Source: Zanthoxylum bungeanum (lineage: Eukaryota; Streptophyta; Magnoliopsida; Sapindales; Rutaceae). From it: a stretch of DNA of 64,000 bases. The notes under the pieces were generated by a model that was not told the DNA's origin, did no database searches, and was given only the letters and a program-made list of their open reading frames with translations. How positions within the stretch are numbered: the first letter of the stretch is position 1; each line of letters starts with the position of its first letter. The position numbers and the translations under genes were made by a program. Below are positions 31,108 through 43,591 of the stretch, piece after piece. Location: contig SKCR01036754.1 of assembly GCA_019454045.1 (NCBI GenBank), forward strand, positions 124,001-188,000. The letters run 5' to 3'.

Positions 31108-31560
31108 TGCAATTTGTTGTGATTTTTGTTTTCATATTTTGTGTATACATCTTGTAGAGTTTTTAATTTTGTGTGTTATTTTGTAGGGAAAAGCACAAAC
31201 GGAGCATTTTAAGACAGAAGGAATGATGTTTGGCAATCATAAAGATGAGAACCAATTCATTAGCTATAGCTGAGTAAAGAATGAAATCTTGAGACACATC
31301 CTAATGGATTTATATACCAAATGAATGGCGTATTGCGTACATAATTCCGTTGCCTTAATTATTGCTTTGATTTGCTTTTCTGTTGTAATTATCTTTATTT
31401 TTGTAGACAGGATCCATACTTTTTGACCTTTCACGATTTCTTTTGTTTTGTTTAGCTAACAAACTTCCTTTGGAAGATACTAGTGCTATTATTACTCACC
31501 CTTTTCAGGTTCTATAAATTCAACTCATCATTGCACTTTTGAAGACATCCAGAGTAAAAC
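31108..31560 (+). other. Spacer between gag remnant and LOG copy
   Basis: About 450 bp without a gene. The last part (from about 31500, TTCTATAAATTCAACTC onward) may be the 5' UTR of the captured transcript; the boundary cannot be fixed without the parent gene. Confidence 0.4.
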
Positions 31561-32225
31561 ATGGAAGCCACTTCAAGAAGACGAGTTGAAAATATCTGTG
31601 TGTTTTGCGGTAGTAGTGTTGGTGTTAAGCCACAATACGTAGAGGCATCACATGAATTGGGTCGAGTCTTAGCTGCAAGGAATATGCACTTAATATATGG
31701 CGGAGGCAATCTTGGACTAATAAAGATTGTTTCAAAGGCTGTACAGGAAGGAGGCAGTCACATTTTGGGAATCATCCCAAAACCCTTGGCAGAGGCAAAT
31801 CTTATTGGATCATCAAACGAAGAGGAACTGATCGTGCCAGGTATGTCCGAGCGATTGGTAGAAATGATTAATCGTTCTGATGCTTTTATTGCTTTACCAG
31901 GTGCCTTGGGCACATTGGAGGAAATTTTTATAGTTCTATCTTGGGCGAACCTGAACATACATACACCAGAAACCAATTGGGCTGCTTAACGTTGATGGAT
32001 TTTATGATTTTCTTTGTGTGTTTCTTGATGATGCCCGGAGAAATGGGTTCGTGTCAAAACCTTTAAAAGAACTACTCTTTACTGCCAGAACTGCCGGATC
32101 TAATAGACCAACTCTTAGCCTATGAACCACAAGTTGACCCTATCTTTTCAAAGATAAATTGGTCCGAGGACGATCGTGGTAAGAGGCGTTGTGTTAATCT
32201 AGATCTTAACCTTTATTTCCTGTAG
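31561..32225 (+). pseudogene. LOG-like: Captured intronless LOG-family cytokinin-activating enzyme copy, two frameshifts
   Basis: LOG enzymes release active cytokinin base from cytokinin riboside 5'-monophosphate in the plant cytosol and nucleus. The first frame (31561-31989, 142 aa) begins MEATSRRRVENICVFCGSS and has the nucleotide-binding LIYGGGNLGL (44-53). GMSERLVEM (94-102) keeps the Arg of the family MHxRK motif. PGALGTLEE (113-121) stands where the family has PGGxGTxxE: the second Gly is Ala, the final Glu is kept. Near 31970 the frame slips and continues as PIGLLNVDGFYD; near 32094 it slips again to DLIDQLLAYEPQVD and ends NLDLNLYFL with TAG at 32223-32225. The whole family length is therefore present. 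Plant LOG genes have several introns (general knowledge) and none is visible here, so this is a processed copy carried in sense orientation by element F. Confidence 0.88.
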
Positions 32226-32911
32226 AATTTCAGCTAACCAGGTATTATCTTCTAAACTCTTTTTTACTGTTTAGGGAATAAGTGATGGTTTCGTGTCTTC
32301 CTTCACTCACTACCTTCTATAAGGAAAAGTTGTGAAGGCACCTAGATAATCATTCACCCGTAGCTCATTGTGATAGACTAATGTGGATGACTCATTGTTT
32401 ATTCCTGACACCAAGCGATAAGAGCCTAAGAGGCTTGGGTACTTAAGTGAGCCTCGCTCCACCCTCCCTCTGGGGAATCTACAACAGGAAATCTACTTGT
32501 TTTTAGTTTGTGTGTTATTTTTATTTTTAGTCCAAAATTTTTCGAAAAATACAAAAAAAATTGAAATTTTTTCTAAAAATTACAAAAATATTTTACATTT
32601 TTATTTGACTAATCATGGTAAAATTGGTAAGAAATAGCTGTGTAAGGAATTCTCACTCCTGATACGTATTTCAAACCTATTTTTCAAAACAAGTTAATTT
32701 TTGTTTATTTCCTTTTGAATTATTTAATTTGTGAATTCTCCATAAAACTGACTAAAATGGATCTTCATATGCTCAGTTGGAAGGTATTATCAACATGCAT
32801 AGTAACATACAGACATGAGTTAAAAATTGAAAAGTTTGCAATATCCAGTACTCTAGTTCATTTGGAGGAAGCATCTCAAAAAAGTAATGGAATAAAATAA
32901 AAAATATGAGA
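32226..32911 (+). other. Element F 3' internal sequence
   Basis: No gene. The first 50 bp may be the 3' UTR of the captured transcript. The rest is AT-rich; ORF 32715-32900 has no recognisable domain. Confidence 0.4.
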
Positions 32912-33000
32912 TCCGAGTTATTAAGTCTGTAAGGGTGTTTTAACACCTAGTGCCCTAAAACTAACTGGTTTGGGAGTCACTGGCCCAAAGCTCGCTACAT
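32912..33000 (+). repeat. 89-bp direct repeat, copy 1
   Basis: Shares TGGTTTGGGAGTCAC, TGCCCTAAA and AAAGCTCGCTACAT with copy 2, 130 bp downstream. Confidence 0.9.
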
Positions 33001-33041
33001 GGGTCAAAAAGATGACAGAAAAAAAATATATATATCTGAAG

Positions 33042-33130
33042 TCTGAGTAATTAAGTCCGTAGGGGTGTCTTAACATCTGGTGCCCTAAAGCCAACTGGTT
33101 TGGGAGTCACCGACCTAAAGCTCGCTACAT
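33042..33130 (+). repeat. 89-bp direct repeat, copy 2
   Basis: Same length as copy 1, with scattered substitutions, so the duplication predates the current insertion. Confidence 0.9.
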
Positions 33131-33684
33131 AGATGGAAGATATTGTATATAAATAAATAATAGAGAAAAAATCAAAGAAAAAATCAGAAGAATCAGAAAA
33201 ATTATTCCATTACTACAAAAAGGTGTGAAATCTGATAGAACTTTAGGACAAAAATATTACTCTCTTATCAGCTGCACTTATGACTGTTTTGGGCAAAAAT
33301 GAGTTGTTTAATATTTTGTTGGCTGTGTATATGGAGAATGATAAAAATAATCGGAGAATTTACTTATTCAGTAATTTAGAAAGAAACAAAACAACTAGTA
33401 AACTTGGAGTAGAAGTTTCACCTAATTAGTCACTAACTTCTTTATTCTATTTTCTCTTGTCTTTTTTGCTTTTGTGTGCATTAGTTTCACTACCTTTTCA
33501 CTTTTATAAAATGTTTGTGGGTATCATTGCTGTAAACCCTCACGAGACTACAACTCGTCCACTAGGGACACCTAGGGGTTTAAAGGCTTGTTGCATATGC
33601 TAAATGCAATCGTGATCCCTACGAAAGTGGCTTAGTTAAATTTTATTATGTTATTTTATTTTGCTCGAGGACTAGCAAAATGTT
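33131..33684 (+). other. 3' untranslated module of element F
   Basis: No gene. 33515-33655 matches 3231-3365 of E1 (CACGAGACTACAACTCGTCC; CTTGTTGCATATGCTAAATG), a conserved non-coding block before the PPT. Confidence 0.7.
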
Positions 33685-33697
33685 AGGTTTGGGGGTG
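33685..33697 (+). other. Polypurine tract of element F
   Basis: AGGTTTGGGGGTG lies directly before the 3' LTR, the same type as AAGTTTGGAGGTGT in E1. Confidence 0.85.
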
Positions 33698-35592
33698 TGA
33701 TGAGTGGTAAAACTATCACTATTTCCAACTCATTTAACTTAATATTTGTATAGTTTCTTGAGTTTTGTGAATATTTTGATGTGTTTGTGTTATTTTGTAG
33801 ATAAATAAAGTTTCAGGACATTCTGGAGGTGATTTGGAGCAAAACTGTGAAAATTGGCAAAAAGGGCATTTTTGTAATTTTCGGGTCGCGACGCTCGAAC
33901 CTTGCGCGTCGCGACGCCTAATGTGCGCCGAGCTGCTGCTAACGTGCGCTGGGTCAATGGGTCAGAATTTGAAAAGTTTGACTTTGCTAACATGCGCCGT
34001 GCCACGTGTCATCATCACAAGCGATCTGCTAACGTGCGCCGCATGCCACGTATCAAAAATTCAACGAGCCGACTTCAGTCAGCGCCTTGCGACGTGTCAA
34101 AAATTCAACGAGCCAAAATTTTTCAGCCGCCCTGCCACATGTCCGGTGAGATGCCAAGCAACCAATAAGGTTGCGCCACGTCATCGCGTAGCGACGCCAA
34201 AGCCCTTGGCGTCGCGACGCCCAAGGTCTACCGGGGCCTATAAATTCAGCTTCAAATTTCAGTTTCAAATGTACCTTTTCCTTGAAATCCTCTGATGTAA
34301 ATAGGAGTTTTCTTCTTAGTTTCTTTTAATTTCAGTTTTATAGTTAGTTTTAATTAAGTTCTGAAGTAATAATAGTAATTCTATTTGTTTGAATAGTAAT
34401 TTTATTTTTACTTTTTACCGTTTTACTATGCGAGGGTAACTTCTCCATGCTGAGGTAAAAAGGTAATTCTTTTACTATTGCTATTTAGATTAATCTCCCT
34501 AAAATATAATATATAAACTATTTAAAACCTGACTTAATGAGGATACCGCCATTCCGGACGGTTGGTTATTCAATTTAAATTGGTTAAACCTGACTTAATG
34601 AGGATATCGCCATACTGGACGGTTGGTTTAAGTTTATATTTCTGTTCCGCCTTATGGCTGGTATATTTGAATTTGACTTAATCGCCATTCCGTACGGTTG
34701 ATTTAAAATATCACAAGATTATATATATTATTTTATGGAGATATCTAAATAGTTAATAGTAGAAGTTAATTCTTTTTTCCTTAGCATTTTATTTATTTTT
34801 CTTCATTTACTTTTTAAGTAATTTTTATGTCTTTTTACTAGTCCTAATTATGTGTCATAACTAAGTTAGTTTTCCAAGGTTGTGATGAAATCTAATATCA
34901 CCGGTTTATAGGAGGTTATTTTATAGTTTGGGTATTTAAAGGTTTACTTATTAAGTCTTAAGCTTAATGCTTCTTGTTGCTTGATCACCAATAAGATTGA
35001 TGTGATAAATCTAAAATGAACTAGACATAGAGATTTTAGGTTTTAACCTTTGACTTAATAGCCCACGATCTTCTTTGCGGATAGATAACCCTTTAATAGA
35101 TTTCCTTACAGGATAGACATATACCTGTCGGGGGGGGGGTAACCACAATTGGAACTTAAACTTAATGAATCAAGGTAATTTAATTGACATAGACATATGA
35201 TTCAATTAGATTAAACTGGATATTTGCGTCTGACCATCGACAAATGCTTTCACATAAATTCGTGTTCTAGGTTAGTAAACTGATTTATTACACAAACTTA
35301 AAATAATCACTTCATCTTTTAAAGATATTAGAAAGATTCACAACCCTAGATCTTTGAGTCTTTTATTTTCCTTAGTAATTTCTTTTGTCTTTTTATTTAT
35401 TTATTTAGCAAATCTACAACCAACCAAATCAATCAAGCAATCAATTCCCTTCTCCCTCAATTAGATATTTGTAAATAAATAGTATCAACAATTAGTAACA
35501 ATAGTAGGAATTAAGTCCTCGTGGGATCGATAATTTTATACTACATGAACGATACGTGCGCTTGCGTTATACGTGTGTGTTTACGCCGGTCA
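33698..35592 (+). repeat. 3' LTR of element F
   Basis: 1,895 bp, almost identical to the 5' LTR, with scattered single-base differences, including a lost G-box (CACATG for CACGTG near 34137). It ends CGCCGGTCA. Confidence 0.95.
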
Positions 35593-35622
35593 ATCCAGAT
35601 TGGCACTAAGCAAATGAGAGTT
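35593..35622 (+). mobile_element. Copia B' last internal bases and PPT
   Basis: CCAGATTGGCACTAAGCAAATGAGAGTT continues the copia interrupted at 27786. The usual AAGTGGGAGAT tract is degraded to AAATGAGAGTT. Confidence 0.8.
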
Positions 35623-38189
35623 TGTTGGAGTTGGCACTTGGAGTACCAATCCGAATAATCTATTGTATGTTTTATTATTTATTAATAAAATAACTACATT
35701 TTCATTTCATACCTTATTAATAATATTGTCATTATGCATATTAGATTGATGTATATGCTAAGAATTACATCAACATTAGAATAGTCTTGTAGTAATATTG
35801 TACACTAGGTGGTCCGACATTGGGATAAGTATTACTACTGTAAACTATTCTTAAAGTAAATATCTTAAAGTAAATATTCATAGTCGTTGGTTTTGGAATG
35901 CGGTCGAATTCCTATAACCTTGAACACTAACACATGTCGTATATTGGAATTGGAGTTTTAATGGTTTAAACCCGATGTACCATGAGCTTTGGAAGCTCGT
36001 ATAGACATGTGGGTATTGGTTGGACCAAATACTAAATGACTCACAAGTGATTCCTAATAGGTGGAAGTACACACCACCGTCAATTGGAATCTCCTCGAGT
36101 CGAGTAGCATATGTGATCCTTTGACTATAGGATAACATTGATTTTGTGTGAGATCCTCCACACTTTGATGCAATGTATGTCAGAAACCTTTCATGGTCTG
36201 GCCTCAGATGTTTGTTGGGTGTGGACCAATGCACTCGTTAATCAAGTACGGATTAAGATAGAATCCATCGGCCTGTATGTGTACCATAAGGAGGTATCTA
36301 TGTAAGTAAGTCACGATTCTTAAAACTTTGGCCAAATTCGATCACCTAGGGTGGATCGCATCATTTGTAAAGAATCATGGACATGTCGAAATGAGATGCG
36401 CGTCTCAGAAACTTGATGGTGTATTCTATGTTTCCTAAGCATAACTCGGATAGCCTACGATAGATGGATTGTTAAACATATGTGATGACCTCAACTTGTA
36501 TAGTTTAGAAAGGTCGTTCGTGTTCTTCGCGAATTCGGAGGTGGCCGAATTGCGTACATATCAGCTAGGCTTATATGGCGAACATATCTGAACTTAGAGA
36601 GTCCCAATATGAAGTGTATTTGTTGAGCGCTTGGGTAGCCGATTAATTTTGATAAAAGATAATATTCGATATTATAATTATCAACTAAGATAATCAAGTA
36701 TCATTGGATAACATTGATTATTTACTTTGACCTAATTGGATTAATTGGATTAATTCAATATTTACAGGATGGCTTAATTGTAAATTCATAAGTATCTATA
36801 CCATTTGAGGATATTTTGGTAATTCCAAATATGTAATTATAGGTGTTTTTGGCTTGATTTAATTGGATTAAATCAAAGTGGAAGACATGTAACTAATCCA
36901 TTAATTAAGCTTTGTCTTGATTTAATTGGATTAAATAAAAGTGGTAGACAAAGGTGATTAGTCACACTTAATTATACATATTTGTAAAAATTAGATTAAG
37001 TCCACATAAAAGTTAATTAAAAATTTTATTAATTAAAAATTACCTAAGTTTTACTATATATAACAAGCTTTAGGAAAGTTTTAATTAAGCTTGAGAAAAC
37101 TAAATACAAGCAATTCTTAGAGAAATTAGCCTAAGTTAGAGAAGTGTTTAGAGAAGCTTTGTGAGGTCTCTACAATATTTCATCTAGGAGAAATCAAGAT
37201 TGGATGTTACAGTGAAGCTTGCTAGCATTGGAATCAAGATTGGATCTTGGAGTCAGGCTTGCAATCCTTGGAAGTTCTCCAACCATTTCAACAAAGAGAA
37301 GAAGATTGGATCTTTGCATCAAGCTTAATAGGTAAGTTTGAACTTCTCTTAAGCTATGTTCTTCATTAGTGAGTTTTTATTAGTGAGACATATAATGATG
37401 AATTATATATTGGATGCATGATTACATAGCTTAAAGCTGAAATAAGACTAATAAATTATGTTAGAATACTTTGGAAGTATAAACACAATATGCTTGTTAA
37501 TTAAGTCAAATATGTTCTTGTTGGACATGAAACAATTAATAAGAGTTTGGAACTCTAGATTAAAGCTTAGAGCTATGGCTACCATTTTAGAATCACTTGA
37601 CCATCTTCGGGTGAACTATAATTGTTCATGAAACATTTCATAGTGGGATTCTACATTGGTTTGTGTTTTTATTCAAACAAATGCATATATGTATTTAAAA
37701 TAAATGTATGTTAGTTGTATAACATGTGTTGTGATTGGTTTTGATGTTAAAGTTGGTTTTAAGGTGTATTGAAATGATAGGAGAAAGTTGGAAGTGTTTA
37801 GGATTGATTTGAAGGTTGAAATTGCTCACTGCCTAGGGGAGCATCGCGATACTAAGCATCAGACATATGAGTGTCGCAACTCCCACTCTTCTGTGTCGTG
37901 ACTCCGAGATGTTCAGCTCTCGTAGTTGCTCTCGCACTTTGGAGTGTCTCGACTCCCAAGGCTCCGCGTTGCGACTCCGAGGGATGATGAACACTAAAAC
38001 TTCATTTTCTCCATTCCGGAGTTTTCGGACTGTGATTTGGTCCATGTTTTTTCCTATGGATTCGTATAAGAATGTATTTTTCATTAAAAAAATTTTAAAA
38101 TACACCTATCTCTGATATCCTTGGGTTAGAACCACTTCCGTTGTGCGGGACACCGATCCGACCTTAGGGGTTCCACAAATGCCCCAACA
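35623..38189 (+). repeat. 3' LTR of family-B copia B'
   Basis: 2,567 bp from TGTTGGAGTTGG to AATGCCCCAACA. It matches, in opposite orientation, the LTRs at 43592-46130 and 59909-62371. A TATA-like string (TATATATAAC) lies at about 37055. A GC-richer block at 37835-37985 has TCGCGA and GTCGCGACTCC-like words. ORFs here are not genes. Confidence 0.9.
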
Positions 38190-39205
38190 TCTCTATCTGG
38201 TAGACTTGTCCATTAAGGTTTTCTATTTCTATTTCATGGTATACTGCGGTGGGCACTAGGTCTTTTTACAGATACCTCTACCTTATTCTGGTCAATAAGG
38301 TCTGAATGTCAACCATGTTTAATACTTTTGTACTGGTGTCATTTATCGATTGCCCTAGCTTAATCCATTACTTATTTTAGAATATGTATGAGATTCTGTT
38401 AGGACGTTTTCCTATCCAATACTTCTACGGGGTCGGGCAATGGTCAAGTTATGGTCTCACATACTTTGGACTCATTTGCTAATATAACCAATTTGCTCAT
38501 TCTTATGATATCGGTCTTACTTAGTCTTAATTATAGGTTACGGTATATGAAACCCTCACGTTCTTCTAGATATCTCAAACCTATTAGGATTCTTCACAAC
38601 TAGATCAGATTTCTTGCTTCTTTTTCTTATTTAGCTATTTTCCATCATTCAGAAAGCTTGCTATACACACATAGATCTCATAAATTACTGGATCTACTTT
38701 ATGGGATTTTCTCAGGAGGGAAAAAACCTTACTTGAGAGGCTATCTGTCATTCTTATATATGTTTATGTTCATTCTATTCTCTTTGCTACTGCAAGCTCG
38801 TGCATTTTTTTACTATCAATTATGTTTATATTCATTCTATTATATCGACATACTCTAAGTATAAACTTTTTTCTTTGCTTTCTAATTTGCATTTTCTTCT
38901 AACTTTCTCTAATTTTAATCCTTCAGGTATATATTCTAGAAAAATTCACTAGTTGTTCTTATCACTTATCATGTCTGAACTTCGGGTGTCATCTTTGAAT
39001 GGTTACAGAAGGATTCTAGTTTCAGATTATTGGAAGAATATTAAAATGATTCTAAAAAATCTTAATAACCTTTCTATAGGGATTCAGGACATACTCGAGG
39101 ATCATATACTGGAGAGGTTGTGTCTTGCATACAAGTACCCCGGGCATACTACGTATACAAGATCCCATCACTCTACCCAATGCAGTCATTAACTCCCTAG
39201 ACCAT
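38190..39205 (-). mobile_element. 5' leader of a minus-strand Ty3 element (H), truncated
   Basis: Lies directly downstream (minus strand) of a PBS and LTR and is therefore the untranslated leader. No gag frame was found in the 1 kb that remains. It is cut at 38190 by the end of the copia B' LTR. ORFs 38658-38858 and 38953-39192 are on the wrong strand and unrecognised. Confidence 0.6.
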
Positions 39206-39217
39206 GCTCTGATACCA
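39206..39217 (-). other. Primer-binding site (initiator tRNA-Met) of element H
   Basis: The complement of GCTCTGATACCA is TGGTATCAGAGC, the exact plant initiator-Met PBS, four bases inside the LTR end. Confidence 0.92.
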
Positions 39218-39221
39218 ATTT

Positions 39222-42055
39222 TGTAACATCCCCCTCTCGGAGATGCTACTGGAAGACGATAGATTACCCTATCACCTTCAACCTTTAACTAACTGACTGA
39301 CTACCTGAACTCTACTGCTTTTCTTGTTATTTGACAAACACGAATCACACACTTACACTGGAGGGCTACTTACCTAAATTAATTTTATTAAACAATCTTT
39401 GTTCTTTACAACTTTGAACTTGCTATGCTAAACTCTGGTAAATTCGACTCTAATAAACTTAAGTAATGACTCTCAAGCAACTTACAAAAGACTTGTACTT
39501 TAACTCTTATAATATTGACTTTGACTGATCATTCTACCTCAGACCTGATTGATATATGGACCCAATAACCCTAGTGAGTGCCATCAGTATCCATCCTCTC
39601 GAGCTAGTCCTCTGAGTAGACCTGCAAAACAAAAACATTAGAGAGTGATGGTGTGTTAGATTGTTTGAACGACCTAGTGAGTTGATAGTTTAAAACGGGA
39701 ACTAAAATGCTTTATGAAAAATTTCTTTCCAGAAATCGAAATCTTCTTATTTTACAAGAAAACTAATCTTTTCTGAAAACTTTTTTTTTAGCCTGAAAAT
39801 AAATCTCTTTATGCAAAACTTATTTCTTTTTGTAAAACTATGAGATCTCTCATAAAACTAATTCTTTGTGAAACTCTTTAAAAAAACCGTTGTTTCTGAA
39901 AATCTCATCTGGAAAACAATTGACGTATGAGAGCATTACGTATCGCCGTCCCCTACACACCTAACTAGTGCATTGAGACATTACGTATCACCGTCCCCCA
40001 AGTCACTTAACTAGAGACATGAGCGCTAATCACTGCTGCCATCCTGGCCCTGAAACTAGGATGTAGGGGCGTCATGTATCACCGTCCTCGTAGTTCTGAA
40101 ACTACATGTGCACATGTCTGCTGTATCCGTCAATTCAATAATCCATCAATTCCATAATTCGTCAATTTCAAAAGTCTCTGAGATTGGGTTTTTCCCCTAA
40201 TCTATAAAAATTCATAAAAGAAATCATCTCAAAATATCAAAAATATGATAAATTTCTCAACTGATCCAAAAATATTTTTAACTCTTCAAAGCATTTCGAC
40301 GACTTAGTCTCATCTCAAAGTATAACTTGAATATAAATAAATTCATATAACTTTATAAAATCAATAAAACATTATGAAAATAAAATATACACTCACAGAT
40401 TTGGAAACTAGTTGGCACTACTTCACGATGTCAAAGAAAGTCGTGGTTCCTGGTGATAATCTATAATCGATAAACTTTATTAGAATATAAGTTGTGAGAT
40501 ATGCTTCCGATAAATATATAAAATGTGCAATGTATGAATACTTGACTTTGCTGAGTTACTAACTTATAAGCGTGGTCTATGAATTTTTACGGGCTCAGGT
40601 TTGGGGTTACACAAGTATGGGAGCGGAAATTTAGATTCTACTAGTCGCTAAGAATTCACTGCTTAATACCTAACTTTGAAAATTCACTGTAAATAATTGA
40701 GAATGAATTCGGATATGAAACTTTAATAGACTGGTTACTAATGTATCTATTTTATGTTGGTGTTTACGTATCTCAATTATGATTTCAGAAACTTAAGTTA
40801 TAAGCTGAAGTTCAGGGGCTGTTCATGCTGAAAAACTGGGTGTAATGGCAGCTGGTATCCCAATTTCAAAATTTCAGTTCGGCATCATCTTAAGTCTAAA
40901 AATTCTGAATTTTGTATATATTACTCCTTTATGTGTCTAGTTTATCCATAATTTTACGGTTCATCAATCAGACATATAAAACTCATGTTATATGTGATCA
41001 AACATAGCCTGTTCGGAATATAATAGAAACTAACTTCGTTATCTATCTTCCTTATTTCACCATCTAATTTAATATATTTAATCCAACAACCCTCAACAGA
41101 ATTTCCACTATTATAAGAAATTTTCATTACATACGAAACATGCTTAATTTATTAATTTAACCCGAGCTTGGCATTACGTCGAACACTTGGTGTGCGACAT
41201 GCCTAAATTCCACCTTTACCACAATTTTAACAAGCTCTACCCTTATTTCATACATACAAAGCTCAATGACATTATTCAAGTCTCAAAAGCACATTCAAAA
41301 ACAACCCTCATTCACTTCTCATCCTGGCTAAATTCTACCTCCTTCACAACTCAAAACAATTAACAACAGAAAGACATGCTAATATCAACCATAAGCCTCT
41401 ATCATTGTCAATCAAGCCTTCTTTCACCAATACACATTAAAATTCCATACACCCGAATTTAGTCTAACTTCTAGGGTTTCTAAACTTTTGGGCTTTCTTA
41501 ATGTAATCAATTTCCTAGGCCATAATCTAACATAAAGCAATCACAAACATATTGATAACATCACTCTATCATCAACTTATCAAAATCTCAAATTTTTTTA
41601 ATTTGGCTCAAGATTTTCTTACCTCAAATTAATGATATTCTTCCACCAAATAAATGCCTAAGACTTACTTTCTCCCTTATAAGCTTGGATGATGTTGATA
41701 TGCACTCAATTCCTCTTGAAATATGAGGCTTTGAGTTTTGAAGTGTGAAGACTTTTCTAGAGAAATGAAGGGCTTGGCCAAATATTGGGCCTAAAATTGG
41801 GTTAATATGTTTTGTTAGTGGGCTTGGATTGTTTTAATTTTTGTTAAGGGCTTGTGTGCAATTATTGAAAGTAGTGGGCTTTGTTTTTGAGTTGGGCCAT
41901 TTAAATAATGTTAGCCTTATTAGGACTTTATGTATATATGGCCCATTGGCCCACTACATCATCTCTATAATTTTCATTAATGCTCGGAGAAAAATTCTTA
42001 TCTAAGTCATCGAATTACGACTTTAACTAGGCTGTGAAAATTTCAGGTTATTACA
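39222..42055 (-). repeat. 5' LTR of Ty3 chromovirus-like element H
   Basis: 2,834 bp. On the minus strand it starts TGTAATAACCTGAAATTTTC and ends GGATGTTACA, with the initiator-Met PBS next. TGTAA...TTACA ends plus this PBS suggest the chromovirus branch (Tekay/Del-like). No coding sequence survives to test that. Confidence 0.8.
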
Positions 42056-43591
42056 TCAATATACTCCTCCAGGTACTCCACAATATAATGAAGTGTCTGA
42101 AAGGAGAAATCAAAGTTTATTGTATATGATTCGTTCTATATTGAGCTATATAGATCTTCATACCTGTGAGGCTATGCGCTCTTACTGTAGTTATGTTTTG
42201 AACAGAGTTCATTCTAAGGCTATTTCTACAACTCCATATCAGATATGGACTAGTAGAAAATCAGACATTAATTATATTAGGGTTTGAGGCTGTCATGTGT
42301 ACATCAGAGTGGTGCAACATGATAGGTTTTTGCCTCGATGGCAAAATTATAGGTTTGTTGGGCATTATTCCAATACGAAATGATATTTATTCTATGATTC
42401 CGAGCGTTAAAATGTGTTCGTTGCTCACTTCGTTAAATTTCTAGAAATAGAATTTTAAGTTGAATAAGGTGATCATAGACATGTTGAACTTGATGAAGTT
42501 CAACCTGTAACTGATGAACCATATTAAGATCATGAGGTTCAAGAAAGTGAAGGATCTTTGAAGCACACACTTCGTAGGTCGATTGGGGTTATAAGACCTC
42601 ATGAATGCTTGTATTTGATACATGACAGAGGTTTTAATATGTTTTTTTTATAGAAGAGACTGACCTAAGGACTTACAAAGAAGTGATGTTAGACAACGAC
42701 TTCATAAAATGGTAGAAAGCCATGAAATTTGAGTTAGACTCTATACATCAGAATCAAGTATGAGACTTGGTTCCTCTTCCTGAAGGAATCGTTCATGTCG
42801 GTTATAAATGGGTATTCAAAAGGAACCGAAGGCCTGATGGAAAGGTTGAAACTTTCAAGGTCTGGCTAGTTGCGAAAGGTTACATACAGCGACCCGGTGT
42901 AGACTATGATGAAAACTTTTCATTAGTTGCGATGCTAAAGTATATTAGGATTTTATTGGCTATAGTTGCCTACCACGACTACGAGATTTAGCTGATGGAT
43001 GGAAAAACAACATTCTTGAATGGATTTATTGATAAAAATCTATATGGAACAACTATATGGTTTTGCATCCAGCCAAGACTTGGGTATGATTTGGAAGCTT
43101 AAAAAGTTCGTTTATAGACTTAAGCAAGCTTCACAGAGTTAGAATCTTCGATTTGATGAGATTTTTAGATTGTCTGTTTTTCTCAAGAATACAGAAGAAT
43201 CATGTGTGTTTAAAAAGGTCAGTGAGAGTATGATGTTGTTTTTAGTACTCTATGTGGATGACATCTTGATCATTGAGAATGCTGTCGGGATTGTGCAGGG
43301 GGTGAAAGCTTATCTATGTAAAAACTTCTCTGAAAGACCGGGTGAACCTTATTATGTCTTGGGCATAAAACTCTATAGAGGTAGAGAGAAAAATCTAATT
43401 AGACTGTCTCAAGCCACGTACATAGATAAGATCTTATAAATGTATAATTTTAGTAACTGTAAGACAATTAATATATATTTTTGATATGGAATACGTCTTT
43501 CGAAGAAGATGTGTCCATAAACTGAGGATGAGAAAATAGAAGGTCTAATCAATCTCATACTTCATGTTTGGGTAATATCATGTATGCCATG
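42056..43591 (+). mobile_element. Family-A copia, outer copy, pol part
   Basis: Begins inside integrase at the border with the element H LTR and runs to the RT/RNase H linker. The reading TCATGTATGCCATG at 43578-43591 continues at 62372 as CTATGTTATGTACGTGAC, so the whole 43592-62371 interval is an insertion into this element. The duplicated target is CCATG (43587-43591) against CTATG (62372-62376), one mismatch. Confidence 0.85.
42060..43591 (+). pseudogene. Copia integrase and RT remnant (outer A)
   Basis: 42060-42287 gives the integrase C-terminal core (YTPPGTPQYNEVSERRNQSL; VLNRVHSKAISTTPYQIW). 42767-42991 gives the start of RT (VGYKWVFKRNRRPDG; GYIQRPGVDYDENFS), and 43170-43439 the polymerase box (VLYVDDILII) and a CKNFS-rich linker. 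Between them frames are broken by stops (near 42285, 42989 and 43437). Upstream integrase, protease, gag and the 5' LTR are absent. Confidence 0.85.

Larger units (their letters stand above)
27787..35592 (+). mobile_element. Non-autonomous Athila-like Ty3 element F carrying a LOG gene copy
   Basis: A 7,806-bp element has nearly identical LTRs (27787-29682 and 33698-35592), so it is a fairly recent insertion. The PBS TGGCGCCGTTACCAGGGA fits tRNA-Asp, the usual Athila/Tat-class primer. Internal content, in order: a gag-derived ORF, a GGGAGGCAACCCA motif seen near the 3' end of Athila-type coding regions, an intronless LOG-family gene copy, an 89-bp direct repeat, the 3' module shared with E1, and a polypurine tract. 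No protease, RT or integrase was found, so it must depend on a relative. The flanks are CCAT and CAATCC, so a clean 5-bp duplication is not seen, although the copia reads across. Confidence 0.92.

Noticed and set aside
31561..31989. A native, functional LOG gene
   Set aside because: It lies within the LTRs of element F, has no introns, and is interrupted by two frameshifts, so the first frame lacks the last third of the enzyme.
29683..33697. A hidden pol gene in element F
   Set aside because: No protease, RT, RNase H or integrase motif was found in any frame; the interior is accounted for by the gag remnant, spacer, LOG copy and 3' module.
35588..35597. A clean 5-bp target duplication for element F
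   Set aside because: The left flank ACCAT and right flank ATCCA/CAATC do not match exactly; the insertion is supported by copia continuity instead.
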